Origin: Saprospiraceae bacterium
GTDB lineage: Bacteria; Bacteroidota; Bacteroidia; Chitinophagales; Saprospiraceae
Direction: 5' to 3'
Length of the DNA: 18,575 nucleotides
Assembly: GCA_020630355.1 (NCBI GenBank)
Contig: JAHDBO010000008.1
Location: 1-18,575 of the forward strand
Part shown: one piece after another, positions 5,581 to 14,530 of the stretch
Position numbering within the stretch: position 1 is the stretch's first letter
How the letters are laid out: each line of letters begins with the position of its first letter
Notes under the pieces: generated by a model
Databases searched by the model: none
Told to the model about the DNA's origin: nothing
What the model saw: only the letters and a program-made list of their open reading frames with translations
Made by a program: the position numbers and the translations under genes

Positions 5581-8500
5581 TTATTCAGCAAATTCATCCA
5601 TCTTTTGCATTTCTTCCAATAAACGTTCTTGATCCAAGTCTTCTTTATGTGTTACCACAATTTCATCGTAAGTACGCATACCAGTACCTGCTGGAATCTT
5701 CTTACCTACAATGACGTTCTCTTTCAATCCTAGCAATCCATCTGCTTTCGCTGCAATAGATGCAGAACTCAAGACTTTTGTTGTCTCTTGGAACGACGCT
5801 GCAGAAATCCAGCTATAAGTTCCTAGAGAAGACTTGGTAATACCTTGAAGCAATGAGTCAGATGTTGCTGCGATAGCATCTCTAAACTCAACTAAGCGTT
5901 TATCATTACGTCTCAACAAAGAATTTTCCTCCCTCAACTGACGTAGCGTAACGATTTGACCTTCTTTCAAATTGGTCGAATCAGCTGAATCCGTTATGAC
6001 CTTCTTATCAAAAATCCAATCATTTTGCTCAAAGAATTCGTAACGTTCCACTGCTTCACCTTCTAAGAATTTGGTATCCCCTGGGTCTAAGATTTGTACC
6101 CTTCTCATCATCTGGCGAACAATTACCTCGATGTGCTTATTGTTAATACCAATACCCTGTGAACGGTAAACTTCTTGTACACCATTCACCAAGTAAGACT
6201 GTACAGCGAATGGTCCTTTGATATTCAAAATATCTCTTGGTGCGATAGCTCCATCGGATAATTGCATACCAGCTCTAACGAAGTCACCATCCTGAATCAG
6301 GATGTGCTTGGATAGACCAATCATGTATTTGCGGCGTACACCATCCTTAGAAGTCACCATGACCTCACGGTTACCACGCTTGATTTTACCAAAGGCCACC
6401 ACACCGTCAATCTCAGATACAACTGCTGGATTGGATGGGTTACGTGCTTCAAAAAGCTCAGTTACCCTAGGAAGACCACCCGTAATATCCTGAATCTGAC
6501 CTAACTTACGTGGAATCTTCGCGATACGGACACCAGAAGCAATGCTATCTCCTTCTTCTACAGCAAGATATGCTCCCACCGGCAGGTTATAGCTCTTCAA
6601 CTCCTCTCCTTCTGGAGATACGATAATAATCGCAGGAATTTTTTTCTTCTTTTTGGATTCAATGATAACTTTCTCTTGGTATCCCGTTTGCTCATCACTT
6701 TCTGTACGGAAAGTGATACCTTCTTCTATATTCTCGAATTTCACGATACCAGGGAACTCTGAAATGATGACCGCATTGTACGGATCCCATTCACAGATTT
6801 TATCATCTTTCTTAATGTCCTGACCATCCTTTACAAAAATCGTCGCACCGTAAGGGATATAATTAGAAGAATACTGCTTTCCAGAATTCTTATCCACGAT
6901 ACGTAACTCTCCCGAACGGGACAATACAACTGTAGATGTTTTACCATTGTCATCTGCACTCTTCACCGTTCTTACACCATCAAACTCTACTTTACCATCG
7001 AACTTTGCCAACATCTCGGATTCTTGCTTAGAAGTCTGAGCAATACCCCCAACGTGGAAGGTACGAAGTGTCAACTGTGTACCTGGCTCACCGATAGACT
7101 GTGCGGCAATGATCCCCACTGCATCTCCACGCTCTGCAATACGCCCCGTCGCTAGGTTCTTTCCGTAGCACTTGCGACACACACCGCGCTTCGTCTCACA
7201 AGTCAGTACGGAACGGATTTTCACCATTTCAATACCAGACTCATCAATCAAGCGTGCTTTGGCAGGAGAGATATATTCCCCAGTTTCTATCAATACCTCA
7301 TCCGTTACAGGGTGCTGAACATCTAGTAGAGCATAGCGCCCCTCGATTCGACTAGCTAAAGTCTCCATGATTTTCTCATTCTCCTTCAATGCCATCATTT
7401 CGATACCTCTTAGCGTATCGCAATCTTCTTGCATGATGACCACATCTTGAGAAACATCCACCAAACGACGTGTCAAATAACCCGCATCGGCCGTTTTCAA
7501 TGCCGTATCGGCCAAACCTTTACGAGCACCGTGTGTAGAGATAAAATAATCTTGTACTGACAATCCATCTACGAAGTTGGACAATACTGGGTTTTCGATA
7601 ATCGCCCCTCCAGTATCACCAGATTTTCTTGGTTTTGCCATCAAGCCCCTCAATCCACACAACTGCTTAATTTGCTGTCTAGAACCACGAGCGCCAGAAT
7701 CCAGCATCATGTATACAGAATTGAAACCTTGCTTATGCTCTGCCAACTCTTGCATCAACCTAGAAGTAATCTTGTTATCGGCAATCGTCCATTGGTCGAT
7801 GATTTGGTTGTAACGTTCGTTATTCGTAATCAATCCCATCTCGTAGTTCTCCCAAACCTCATCTACACTTTCTTGTGCCGAAGCCAAAGTAGCCACTTTA
7901 TTGGTTGGTGTAATCAAATCTCCCAAGTTGAAAGACAATCCACCTTTATATGCCCAATAGAAGCCCATTTCCTTGATGGCATCCAAGAATCTGGCTGTCT
8001 CCGCAAAGCTTGTCCGCTCAATAATATTACCAATGATTGAACGAAGGTTTTTCTTTTTCAACAATTCATTGATGTAAGGAACACGAGCTGGTGCTGCCTC
8101 GTTGAACAAGACCCTACCTACGGTCGTCTCTGTTAAACGAAGATTCATCTCCCCGTTCTCATCCTCTATTCTTACTTTCGTTTTGATGACTGCATTCAAA
8201 TCAGCTCGTCCTTCATTGTAAGCGATTTTCACCTCTTCTGGAGAGTAAAAAGTCAAGCCTTCCCCTTTTACTTTATTATCTCCTTCAGAGCGTCTCTCTT
8301 TAGTCATGTAATAAAGCCCCAAAACCATATCCTGAGAAGGCAAGGTAATTGGAGAGCCATTTTGAGGGTTCAACATGTTGTGCGCTGATAGCATCAACAT
8401 TTGTGCCTCCAAAATCGCTGCATTACTCAATGGTACGTGTACCGCCATCTGGTCACCGTCGAAATCGGCGTTGAAAGCACCACATACAAGTGGGTGCAAC

Positions 8501-9888
8501 TGAATCGCCTTTCCCTCAATCAATTTTGGCTGGAAAGCCTGAATCGACAAACGGTGCAGTGTCGGTGCACGGTTGAGCATCACAGGATGCCCTTTCAATA
8601 TATTTTCTAGAATTTCCCAGATTACTGGGTCTTTTCTGTCTACTAATTTTTTAGCCGACTTAACGGTTTTAACGATACCTCGCTCAATCAACTTTCTGAT
8701 GACAAATGGCTTGAACAACTCCGCCGCCATCATTTTCGGGATACCACACTCGTGCAGTTTCAAAGTTGGCCCTACTACGATTACGGAACGTCCAGAATAA
8801 TCTACACGCTTACCCAAAAGGTTCTGACGGAAACGACCTTGCTTACCTTTTAGAATATCACTCAAAGATTTCAAAGCACGTCCACCTTCCGCTTTTACGG
8901 CATTTGATTTTCTAGAGTTGTCGAATAAGGAATCGACCGCCTCTTGAAGCATCCGCTTCTCGTTACGAAGGATAACTTCTGGTGCTTTGATTTCCAACAA
9001 ACGCTTCAAACGGTTGTTACGAATAATCACACGACGGTACAGATCATTCAAATCTGAACTAGCGAAACGGCCACCATCCAATGGTACTAATGGACGCAAT
9101 TCTGGTGGTACGACTGGCAAGAATTGGATAATCACCCATTCTGGACGATTTTCCATTTTCAAGTTCGCATCACGGAATGCTTCCACTACCCTAAGGCGTT
9201 TTAAGGCCTCTGATTTACGCTGCTGAGAAGTTTCATTTGCTGCTTGGTGGCGCAATTGGTAAGACAAAGAGTCTAGTTCCAATCTAGCCAACAAATCATG
9301 GACTGCTTCCGCCCCCATCTTAGCGATGAACTTGTCTGGGTGGTCATCATCCAACTGTTGGTTTTCTGGTGGCAATGCATCCAATATGTCCAAGTATTCC
9401 TCTTCGGTCAACAAGTCCATTTTAGCAGAACCGTCTTCCTCTTTGACACCAGGCTGAATGACTACATAACGCTCATAGTATATAATCGTCTCCAATTTCT
9501 TAGAAGACAATCCTAACAAATATCCAATCTTGTTGGGCAATGATTTGAAATACCAAATATGAACGACAGGTACCACCAACTTGATGTGTCCCATGCGCTC
9601 CCGACGTACTTTCTTTTCTGTTACTTCCACCCCACAACGGTCACAAACAATCCCTTTGTATCGAATACGCTTGTATTTGCCACAGTAACATTCGTAGTCC
9701 TTTACAGGACCGAAAATCCTTTCACAAAACAGACCATCACGTTCTGGCTTATAAGAACGATAGTTGATGGTTTCAGGCTTCAAGACTTCGCCATACGAAC
9801 GCTCCAGAATATCATCTGGAGAGGACAAGCTAATCGTGATGCTACTAAATTCCTGTCTAACTCTATTGTTGCTCTTCTTGAAAGGCAT
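5581..9888 (-). CDS. rpoC: DNA-directed RNA polymerase subunit beta'
   Basis: Largest subunit of the core RNA polymerase, forming the clamp, part of the active site and the DNA channel. The 1435-residue product is full length. The N-terminal zinc site is Cys67, Cys69, Cys82 and Cys85. The Mg2+-binding catalytic loop NADFDGD is at 473-479. The bridge helix region has SGARGSRQQIKQLCGLRGL, and the trigger-loop region follows with QDYFISTHGARKGLADTALK uninterrupted, so no insert splits it as in E. coli. The second zinc site is Cys823, Cys897, Cys904 and Cys907. The start is ATG at 9888. It follows rpoB after a 116-nt gap with its own hairpin and is the last gene of the cluster. Confidence 0.99.
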   Translation of the reverse strand: MPFKKSNNRVRQEFSSITISLSSPDDILERSYGEVLKPETINYRSYKPERDGLFCERIFGPVKDYECYCGKYKRIRYKGIVCDRCGVEVTEKKVRRERMGHIKLVVPVVHIWYFKSLPNKIGYLLGLSSKKLETIIYYERYVVIQPGVKEEDGSAKMDLLTEEEYLDILDALPPENQQLDDDHPDKFIAKMGAEAVHDLLARLELDSLSYQLRHQAANETSQQRKSEALKRLRVVEAFRDANLKMENRPEWVIIQFLPVVPPELRPLVPLDGGRFASSDLNDLYRRVIIRNNRLKRLLEIKAPEVILRNEKRMLQEAVDSLFDNSRKSNAVKAEGGRALKSLSDILKGKQGRFRQNLLGKRVDYSGRSVIVVGPTLKLHECGIPKMMAAELFKPFVIRKLIERGIVKTVKSAKKLVDRKDPVIWEILENILKGHPVMLNRAPTLHRLSIQAFQPKLIEGKAIQLHPLVCGAFNADFDGDQMAVHVPLSNAAILEAQMLMLSAHNMLNPQNGSPITLPSQDMVLGLYYMTKERRSEGDNKVKGEGLTFYSPEEVKIAYNEGRADLNAVIKTKVRIEDENGEMNLRLTETTVGRVLFNEAAPARVPYINELLKKKNLRSIIGNIIERTSFAETARFLDAIKEMGFYWAYKGGLSFNLGDLITPTNKVATLASAQESVDEVWENYEMGLITNNERYNQIIDQWTIADNKITSRLMQELAEHKQGFNSVYMMLDSGARGSRQQIKQLCGLRGLMAKPRKSGDTGGAIIENPVLSNFVDGLSVQDYFISTHGARKGLADTALKTADAGYLTRRLVDVSQDVVIMQEDCDTLRGIEMMALKENEKIMETLASRIEGRYALLDVQHPVTDEVLIETGEYISPAKARLIDESGIEMVKIRSVLTCETKRGVCRKCYGKNLATGRIAERGDAVGIIAAQSIGEPGTQLTLRTFHVGGIAQTSKQESEMLAKFDGKVEFDGVRTVKSADDNGKTSTVVLSRSGELRIVDKNSGKQYSSNYIPYGATIFVKDGQDIKKDDKICEWDPYNAVIISEFPGIVKFENIEEGITFRTESDEQTGYQEKVIIESKKKKKIPAIIIVSPEGEELKSYNLPVGAYLAVEEGDSIASGVRIAKIPRKLGQIQDITGGLPRVTELFEARNPSNPAVVSEIDGVVAFGKIKRGNREVMVTSKDGVRRKYMIGLSKHILIQDGDFVRAGMQLSDGAIAPRDILNIKGPFAVQSYLVNGVQEVYRSQGIGINNKHIEVIVRQMMRRVQILDPGDTKFLEGEAVERYEFFEQNDWIFDKKVITDSADSTNLKEGQIVTLRQLREENSLLRRNDKRLVEFRDAIAATSDSLLQGITKSSLGTYSWISAASFQETTKVLSSASIAAKADGLLGLKENVIVGKKIPAGTGMRTYDEIVVTHKEDLDQERLLEEMQKMDEFAE

Positions 9889-9911
9889 AAATAAAAATTA
9901 TTGGAGTTTAA

Positions 9912-9969
9912 ATTTTAGTGTGAATGTTTTACCCCCCTTTTGGGCAATAAATCCCATTCACACCAAAAT
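9912..9969 (-). other. Long hairpin in the rpoB-rpoC spacer
   Basis: GTGTGAATG (9918-9926) pairs perfectly with CATTCACAC (9955-9963), and ATTTT (9912-9916) pairs with AAAAT (9965-9969). The position between them (9917/9964) is A/C on the plus strand but U.G in the minus-strand RNA, so the transcript forms a continuous 15-bp stem. The 28-nt loop contains a smaller hairpin, CCC-TTTT-GGG (9935-9944). It ends 24 nt before the rpoC start codon and has no U-tract. Likely an RNA-level element (processing, or control of rpoC translation). Confidence 0.55.
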
Positions 9970-10004
9970 CCTAATACTGTTCTTTTAATGCAGGCTCAAA
10001 CGCT

Positions 10005-13000
10005 CTAGTCAAACTTGACATCTAATGCCAACCCTCTCAACTCATGAATCAATACGTTGAATGATTCAGGAATGTTTGGAGTGGGTAAGTTGTCCCCTTT
10101 CACAATCGCCTCGTAAGCCTTTGCTCTACCGATAATATCATCCGATTTAATCGTCAACAACTCTTGCAGGATACTAGAAGCACCGAATGCTTCCAATGCC
10201 CATACCTCCATCTCACCAAAACGCTGACCACCAAACTGAGCTTTACCTCCCAATGGCTGCTGCGTAATCAAGGAGTATGGTCCAATAGAACGAGCGTGCA
10301 TCTTATCATCAACCATGTGCGATAGCTTCAACATGTAGATAACCCCTACTGTTGCTTGCTGGTGGAATTTGTCCCCAGTCTCCCCATCGTACAAGTATGT
10401 TTGTCCATATTCTGGCAAGTTTGCCTCGTGGATGTACTCGTTGATTTCATCCATTGACGCACCGTCGAAGATTGGTGTAGCGAATCTCAAGCCCAATTTC
10501 TCACCAGCCCAACCAAGCACTGTCTCGAAAATCTGCCCCAAGTTCATCCTAGAAGGTACACCTAGTGGGTTCAATACAATATCAACAGGTGTTCCATCCT
10601 CCAAGAACGGCATGTCCTCCATACGAACGATACGAGACACGATTCCCTTGTTACCGTGACGACCTGCTAGCTTATCCCCTACTTTTAGCTTACGCTTCTT
10701 CGCCATGTAGACCTTTGCCAACTTCAATACACCTGCTGGCAACTCATCACCAATACTAATGTTGAATTTTTCCCGCTTGTACTTACCGACCTCTTCATTC
10801 ACTTTGATGCTATAATTGTGCAACAGACGTGAAATCAACTTATTGGTATGGTCATCTTCCGTCCACTTGGAGTAATCTACCGTGGAATAGTCAATTTCTT
10901 TCAGTACTTGCTGAGAGAATTTGACTCCTTCTGGCACTAGCAAATCGCTATAGATTGTCTTGATACCCATTGTTGACTTTCCTTTCAACAAGACCATCAA
11001 TTTATCTACTAAGATTGTTTTCAACTCATTCAGTGCCACCTTATGTTGGTCATCCAATCGAGTCAACTGTTGCTTCTCTTGCTCCTTCTGGATTTTATCC
11101 TTTTTCGCTCTAGCGAACAATAACTTATCAATAATAACACCCTTTGTTGAAGGCGGCGCTTTCATAGATGCATCCTTTACATCCCCTGCTTTATCGCCGA
11201 AAATAGCACGCAAAAGTTTTTCTTCAGGAGTCGGGTCAGATTCTCCTTTAGGTGTAATCTTACCGATAATAATATCTCCATCTTTCACCCAAGCACCTAT
11301 ACGGATAATACCATTCTCGTCTAGGTCTTTGGTGGCTTCCTCGCTCACGTTTGGAATATCATTTGTCAACTCTTCCTCTCCTAACTTCGTATCACGCACG
11401 TCCATCTCGAAGTGCTCAATATGAAGGGAAGTAAAGATGTCTTCTCTTACCACTCTTTCGGACAATACAATCGCATCCTCAAAGTTGTACCCTTTCCAAG
11501 GCATAAAGGCCACTTTCAGGTTTTGACCTAATGCCAATTCCCCTTTTTCCGTGGCGTAACCATCACAAAGAATGGTGCCTTTCTCCACTCTATCCCCCTT
11601 GCGAACGATAGGCTTCAAGTTGATACAAGTCCCTTGGTTGGTTCTTCTAAACTTGATGAGCTTGTAGGTCTTTCTATTATCTTCAAAGGAAACCAATTGG
11701 TCTTCATCTGTCCTATCGTAACGGATAACAATCTCGTTTGCATCTACATACTCCACGATACCTTTACCTTCCGCATTTATCATCATACGGCTGTCCTGTG
11801 CAACTTTTCCTTCCAAGCCAGTACCAACAGTAGGTGCGACTGGTCGAATCAAAGGCACTGCCTGACGTTGCATGTTCGAGCCCATCAAGGCACGGTTGGC
11901 ATCATCATTCTCTAAGAACGGAATCATAGAGGCAGAAACCCCTACAATTTGGTTTGGAGCGACGTCCATGTAATCAATTTCATCTGGCTGCAAAACGGGG
12001 AAGTCACCGTGCATCCTACACTTGATCCTATCTGTCATAAATGCCCCCGTCTCTTCTACAGGTGAGTTGGCTTGTGCAATTTTAGCAAAATCCTCTCCTT
12101 CAGCTGACAGGTACTCCAACCCTTGTGAGTAGTCTACCTTGCCATCAACGACAGGGCGGTATGGGGTCTCCAAGAATCCCATTTTATTAACCTTTGCGTG
12201 TACGCAAAGTGTAGAAATCAAACCAATGTTCGGTCCTTCTGGCGTCTCAATCGTACATAGACGACCGTAGTGAGAATAGTGAACATCCCTCACCTCAAAA
12301 CCTGCACGCTCCCTAGAAAGGCCACCAGGCCCTAATGCGGAGATACGACGCTTGTGCGTGATTTCAGACAGTGGGTTGGTTTGGTCTAGGAACTGAGATA
12401 GCTGACTCGTTCCGAAGAATGAGTTAATCACAGAAGAAAGGGTCCGTGCATTAATCAAGTCGATCGGCGTAAAGACTTCATTGTCCCGAACGTTCATACG
12501 CTCACGGATAGTTCTCGCCATACGAGCCAAACCGACCCCAAACTGAGCATATAATTGTTCTCCTACCGTTCTTACCCGACGGTTGCTCAAGTGGTCGATA
12601 TCATCAATCTCTGCTCTTTGGTTCATCAAACGAACCAGATATTTGACGATGATGATAATGTCTTCTTTGGTCAAAACCAATGTTTCTATATCTGTATCCA
12701 GACCCAGTTTTTTGTTGATTTTGTAACGACCTACCTCTCCCAAGTTGTATCGCTTATCAGAGAAGAACAACTTGTCGATGATACCACGAGCGGTCTCGTC
12801 ATCAGGTGGATCCGTTCCTCTCAGTTGACGATAGATATGTTGAACCGCTTCCATTTCAGAACTGGAAGGGTCTTTTTGTAATGTATTGTATATGATAGAA
12901 TAATCTTCCTCGATATTCAGCCGTTGTAGGATAACCGTTTCAGCGTCAGCTTCTAGGATTAGATTAATATTATCTTCAGTTAATTCGATGTCCCGCTCTA

Positions 13001-13820
13001 GGATAACCTCGTTACGCTCAATAGTCACTACTTCACCAGTATCCTCATCTACGAAATCCTCGTTCCAGCTCTTCAATACCCGAGCCGCTAGTTTACGTCC
13101 AATGGATTTGTTCAACTCTTCCGCAGTAGCCGGAATCTCATCCGCCAAATCGAACAAATCAAGGATAGTTTTATCCGAGTCATAACCAATCGCACGGAGC
13201 AAAGTGGTTACAGGGAATTTTTTCTTACGGTCGATGTAAGCGTACATCACCGTGTTGATGTCTGTTGCGAACTCCATCCAAGCCCCTTTGAAAGGGATGA
13301 CTCTGGCAGAGTACAACTTAGTACCGTTCGGGTGGAAACTCTTTCCAAAGAAAACGCCTGGAGAACGGTGCAATTGAGATACAATGACCCTTTCAGCTCC
13401 GTTGACAACGAATGTACCTTTAGGGGTCATGTATGGGATGTTGCCCAAGAATACATCTTGAACAATTGTTTCAAAATCTACGTGTTCTTCATCATTACAA
13501 GACAAGCGCAATTTTGCCTTTAATGGAACACTATAGGTCAAACCTCTTTGCATACACTCTTCGATAGAGTAGCGTGGAGGGTCTACGAAATAATCCAAAA
13601 ACTCTAGAACGAAAATGTTTCTAGCATCTGTAATTGGGAAATTTTCTTGGAAAACTCGGTATAAACCTTCATTAATCCTATTCTCAGGAGTGGTCTCCAA
13701 TTGGAAATACTCTTGAAAGGATTTGACTTGAATCTCCAAGAAATCTGGATATTCAGCCGCCTTGATTTTACCGAAATTGACGCGTTTTGCTCTTTCTTGA
13801 ACAGTACCGTTAGAAGTCAT
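10005..13820 (-). CDS. rpoB: DNA-directed RNA polymerase subunit beta
   Basis: Second large subunit of core RNA polymerase, 1271 residues from the ATG at 13820. The rifampicin pocket segment is intact and wild type in sequence: Gln476, Asp479, His489 and Ser494 correspond to E. coli 513, 516, 526 and 531. GDKLAGRHGNKGIVSR and the C-terminal GGKAQFGGQRFGEMEVWALE are present. Between FGDKAGDVKDAS and GDKLAGRHGNKG lies a long charged, coiled-coil-like insert (with KDKIQKEQEKQQ), as seen in Bacteroidota beta subunits. The open frame extends to a GTG at 13850, adding ten residues unlike the family N-terminus, so the ATG (MTSNGTVQERAKRVNFGKIK) is chosen. Neither start has a Shine-Dalgarno. Confidence 0.98.
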   Translation of the reverse strand: MTSNGTVQERAKRVNFGKIKAAEYPDFLEIQVKSFQEYFQLETTPENRINEGLYRVFQENFPITDARNIFVLEFLDYFVDPPRYSIEECMQRGLTYSVPLKAKLRLSCNDEEHVDFETIVQDVFLGNIPYMTPKGTFVVNGAERVIVSQLHRSPGVFFGKSFHPNGTKLYSARVIPFKGAWMEFATDINTVMYAYIDRKKKFPVTTLLRAIGYDSDKTILDLFDLADEIPATAEELNKSIGRKLAARVLKSWNEDFVDEDTGEVVTIERNEVILERDIELTEDNINLILEADAETVILQRLNIEEDYSIIYNTLQKDPSSSEMEAVQHIYRQLRGTDPPDDETARGIIDKLFFSDKRYNLGEVGRYKINKKLGLDTDIETLVLTKEDIIIIVKYLVRLMNQRAEIDDIDHLSNRRVRTVGEQLYAQFGVGLARMARTIRERMNVRDNEVFTPIDLINARTLSSVINSFFGTSQLSQFLDQTNPLSEITHKRRISALGPGGLSRERAGFEVRDVHYSHYGRLCTIETPEGPNIGLISTLCVHAKVNKMGFLETPYRPVVDGKVDYSQGLEYLSAEGEDFAKIAQANSPVEETGAFMTDRIKCRMHGDFPVLQPDEIDYMDVAPNQIVGVSASMIPFLENDDANRALMGSNMQRQAVPLIRPVAPTVGTGLEGKVAQDSRMMINAEGKGIVEYVDANEIVIRYDRTDEDQLVSFEDNRKTYKLIKFRRTNQGTCINLKPIVRKGDRVEKGTILCDGYATEKGELALGQNLKVAFMPWKGYNFEDAIVLSERVVREDIFTSLHIEHFEMDVRDTKLGEEELTNDIPNVSEEATKDLDENGIIRIGAWVKDGDIIIGKITPKGESDPTPEEKLLRAIFGDKAGDVKDASMKAPPSTKGVIIDKLLFARAKKDKIQKEQEKQQLTRLDDQHKVALNELKTILVDKLMVLLKGKSTMGIKTIYSDLLVPEGVKFSQQVLKEIDYSTVDYSKWTEDDHTNKLISRLLHNYSIKVNEEVGKYKREKFNISIGDELPAGVLKLAKVYMAKKRKLKVGDKLAGRHGNKGIVSRIVRMEDMPFLEDGTPVDIVLNPLGVPSRMNLGQIFETVLGWAGEKLGLRFATPIFDGASMDEINEYIHEANLPEYGQTYLYDGETGDKFHQQATVGVIYMLKLSHMVDDKMHARSIGPYSLITQQPLGGKAQFGGQRFGEMEVWALEAFGASSILQELLTIKSDDIIGRAKAYEAIVKGDNLPTPNIPESFNVLIHELRGLALDVKFD

Positions 13821-13860
13821 CAGCAAGTGGTTAGTTATAGGAACAAACACAATAAGTTAA

Positions 13861-13886
13861 AGCCGAAACGATTCGGCTAAGGAGGT
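13861..13886 (-). other. rpoB leader hairpin next to an anti-SD-like sequence
   Basis: AGCCGAA (13861-13867) and TTCGGCT (13872-13878) form a 7-bp stem with a 4-nt loop, 40 nt upstream of the rpoB ATG. Immediately 5' of it in the transcript is ACCTCCTT (complement of 13879-13886), identical to the core of the 16S rRNA 3' end. No U-run follows, so it is not a terminator. It may be a regulatory or processing element of the rpoB leader. Confidence 0.35.
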
Positions 13887-13922
13887 ATAACATTGAAATC
13901 TAAAATATAGTTTCAGGTATTT

Positions 13923-13930
13923 CAAATATA
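13923..13930 (-). promoter_or_regulatory. Possible internal rpoB promoter -7 box
   Basis: The minus strand reads TATATTTG here, fitting TAnnTTTG, about 103 nt upstream of the rpoB ATG. A plausible -33 (TTTC) falls 21 nt upstream, inside the 3' arm of the 14-bp hairpin. An extra promoter for rpoBC would be reasonable but the evidence is only this short match in an AT-rich stretch. Confidence 0.2.
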
Positions 13931-13940
13931 TACGACAAAT

Positions 13941-13975
13941 GGGCTTAGCTAGAAAGTCCAATTCTAGCTAAGCCC
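13941..13975 (-). other. Perfect 14-bp hairpin in the rplL-rpoB spacer
   Basis: GGGCTTAGCTAGAA (13941-13954) is exactly complementary to TTCTAGCTAAGCCC (13962-13975), with a 7-nt loop. In the transcript it is followed by AUUUGUCGU, a poor U-tract. In E. coli the rplL-rpoB spacer holds an attenuator and an RNase III site, so the same position and a long perfect duplex suggest partial termination or RNase III processing that sets the ratio of ribosomal protein to polymerase mRNA. This role is inferred by analogy. Confidence 0.6.
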
Positions 13976-14034
13976 TGACCGTTTTTATTGGTTGCCCAAT
14001 AGGTTGACGATCACAACCTTATCAGTAATTAAGC

Positions 14035-14415
14035 TTATTTCAACTCAACCTCAGCACCAACTGCTTCAAGGGCTGCTTTGATTTTCTCAGCTTCGTCTTT
14101 AGCGATAGCTTCTTTCAAAGTAGTAGGAGCGCCGTCTACCATTTCTTTAGCGTCTTTCAATCCAACGCCAAGAAGACCTTTCACTTCTTTAACTACTTTC
14201 AACTTGGAAGCACCAGCAGAGTTCAATACAACATCGAATTCTGTTTTCTCAGCAGCAGCTTCTCCGCCGCCGCCGCCTGCAGGTCCTGCAGCAACTGCAA
14301 CAGCCGCAGCAGCAGGCTCGATACCGTGCTCTTCTTTCAATATGTCAGCTAGTTCGTTAACTTCTTTTACTGTAAGTGATACTAACTGATCCGCAATAGC
14401 TTTTAAATCCGCCAT
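14035..14415 (-). CDS. rplL: 50S ribosomal protein L7/L12
   Basis: Multicopy stalk protein that recruits translation GTPases to the ribosome. The 126-residue product shows the three expected parts: an N-terminal dimerisation domain (about 1-33, binds L10), an Ala/Gly-rich flexible hinge (about 34-56, including a run of five glycines), and the C-terminal factor-binding domain (about 57-126; EKTEFDVVL, KVVKEVKGLLGVGLKDAKEMV). The start is ATG at 14415 after an AT-rich leader without a clear Shine-Dalgarno. It sits 115 nt after rplJ, its assembly partner, and is followed by a 214-nt hairpin-containing spacer before rpoB. Confidence 0.98.
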   Translation of the reverse strand: MADLKAIADQLVSLTVKEVNELADILKEEHGIEPAAAAVAVAAGPAGGGGGEAAAEKTEFDVVLNSAGASKLKVVKEVKGLLGVGLKDAKEMVDGAPTTLKEAIAKDEAEKIKAALEAVGAEVELK

Positions 14416-14511
14416 TTTATTTTAATTTAAATTTTGTTCTAAAAAAATGATTGTATAACCATTAAATATGGAACGCGTTACTTGGAAGCCATAATTTAAT
14501 TGAAGCTTGCT

Positions 14512-14529
14512 CTCTTCCCATTGGAAAAG
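14512..14529 (-). other. Small hairpin after rplJ
   Basis: In the minus-strand RNA CUUUUCC (from 14529-14523) and GGAAGAG (from 14518-14512) form a continuous 7-bp stem with one G.U pair and an AAUG loop, directly after the rplJ stop. The corresponding plus-strand pair is a C.A mismatch. No U-tract follows. Weak candidate for a processing signal; the rest of the 115-nt rplJ-rplL gap is AT-rich and otherwise featureless. Confidence 0.25.
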
Positions 14530-14530
14530 C

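Noticed and set aside
10960..11424. 154-codon plus-strand open frame opposite rpoB
   Set aside because: It lies entirely antisense to a conserved coding region and its product has low-complexity Ser/Ile/Phe composition typical of a shadow frame.
13821..13850. GTG start adding ten residues to RpoB
   Set aside because: The extra residues do not resemble bacterial RpoB N-termini, while the ATG at 13820 gives a family-like start; no ribosome binding signal favours the GTG.
13879..13885. AAGGAGG on the plus strand as a Shine-Dalgarno for a hidden gene
   Set aside because: No open frame of meaningful length follows on the plus strand; only a few codons precede a stop.
14078..14389. Plus-strand open frame opposite rplL
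   Set aside because: Its Ala/Pro/Ser-rich product is the antisense of the L7/L12 hinge and factor-binding domain.
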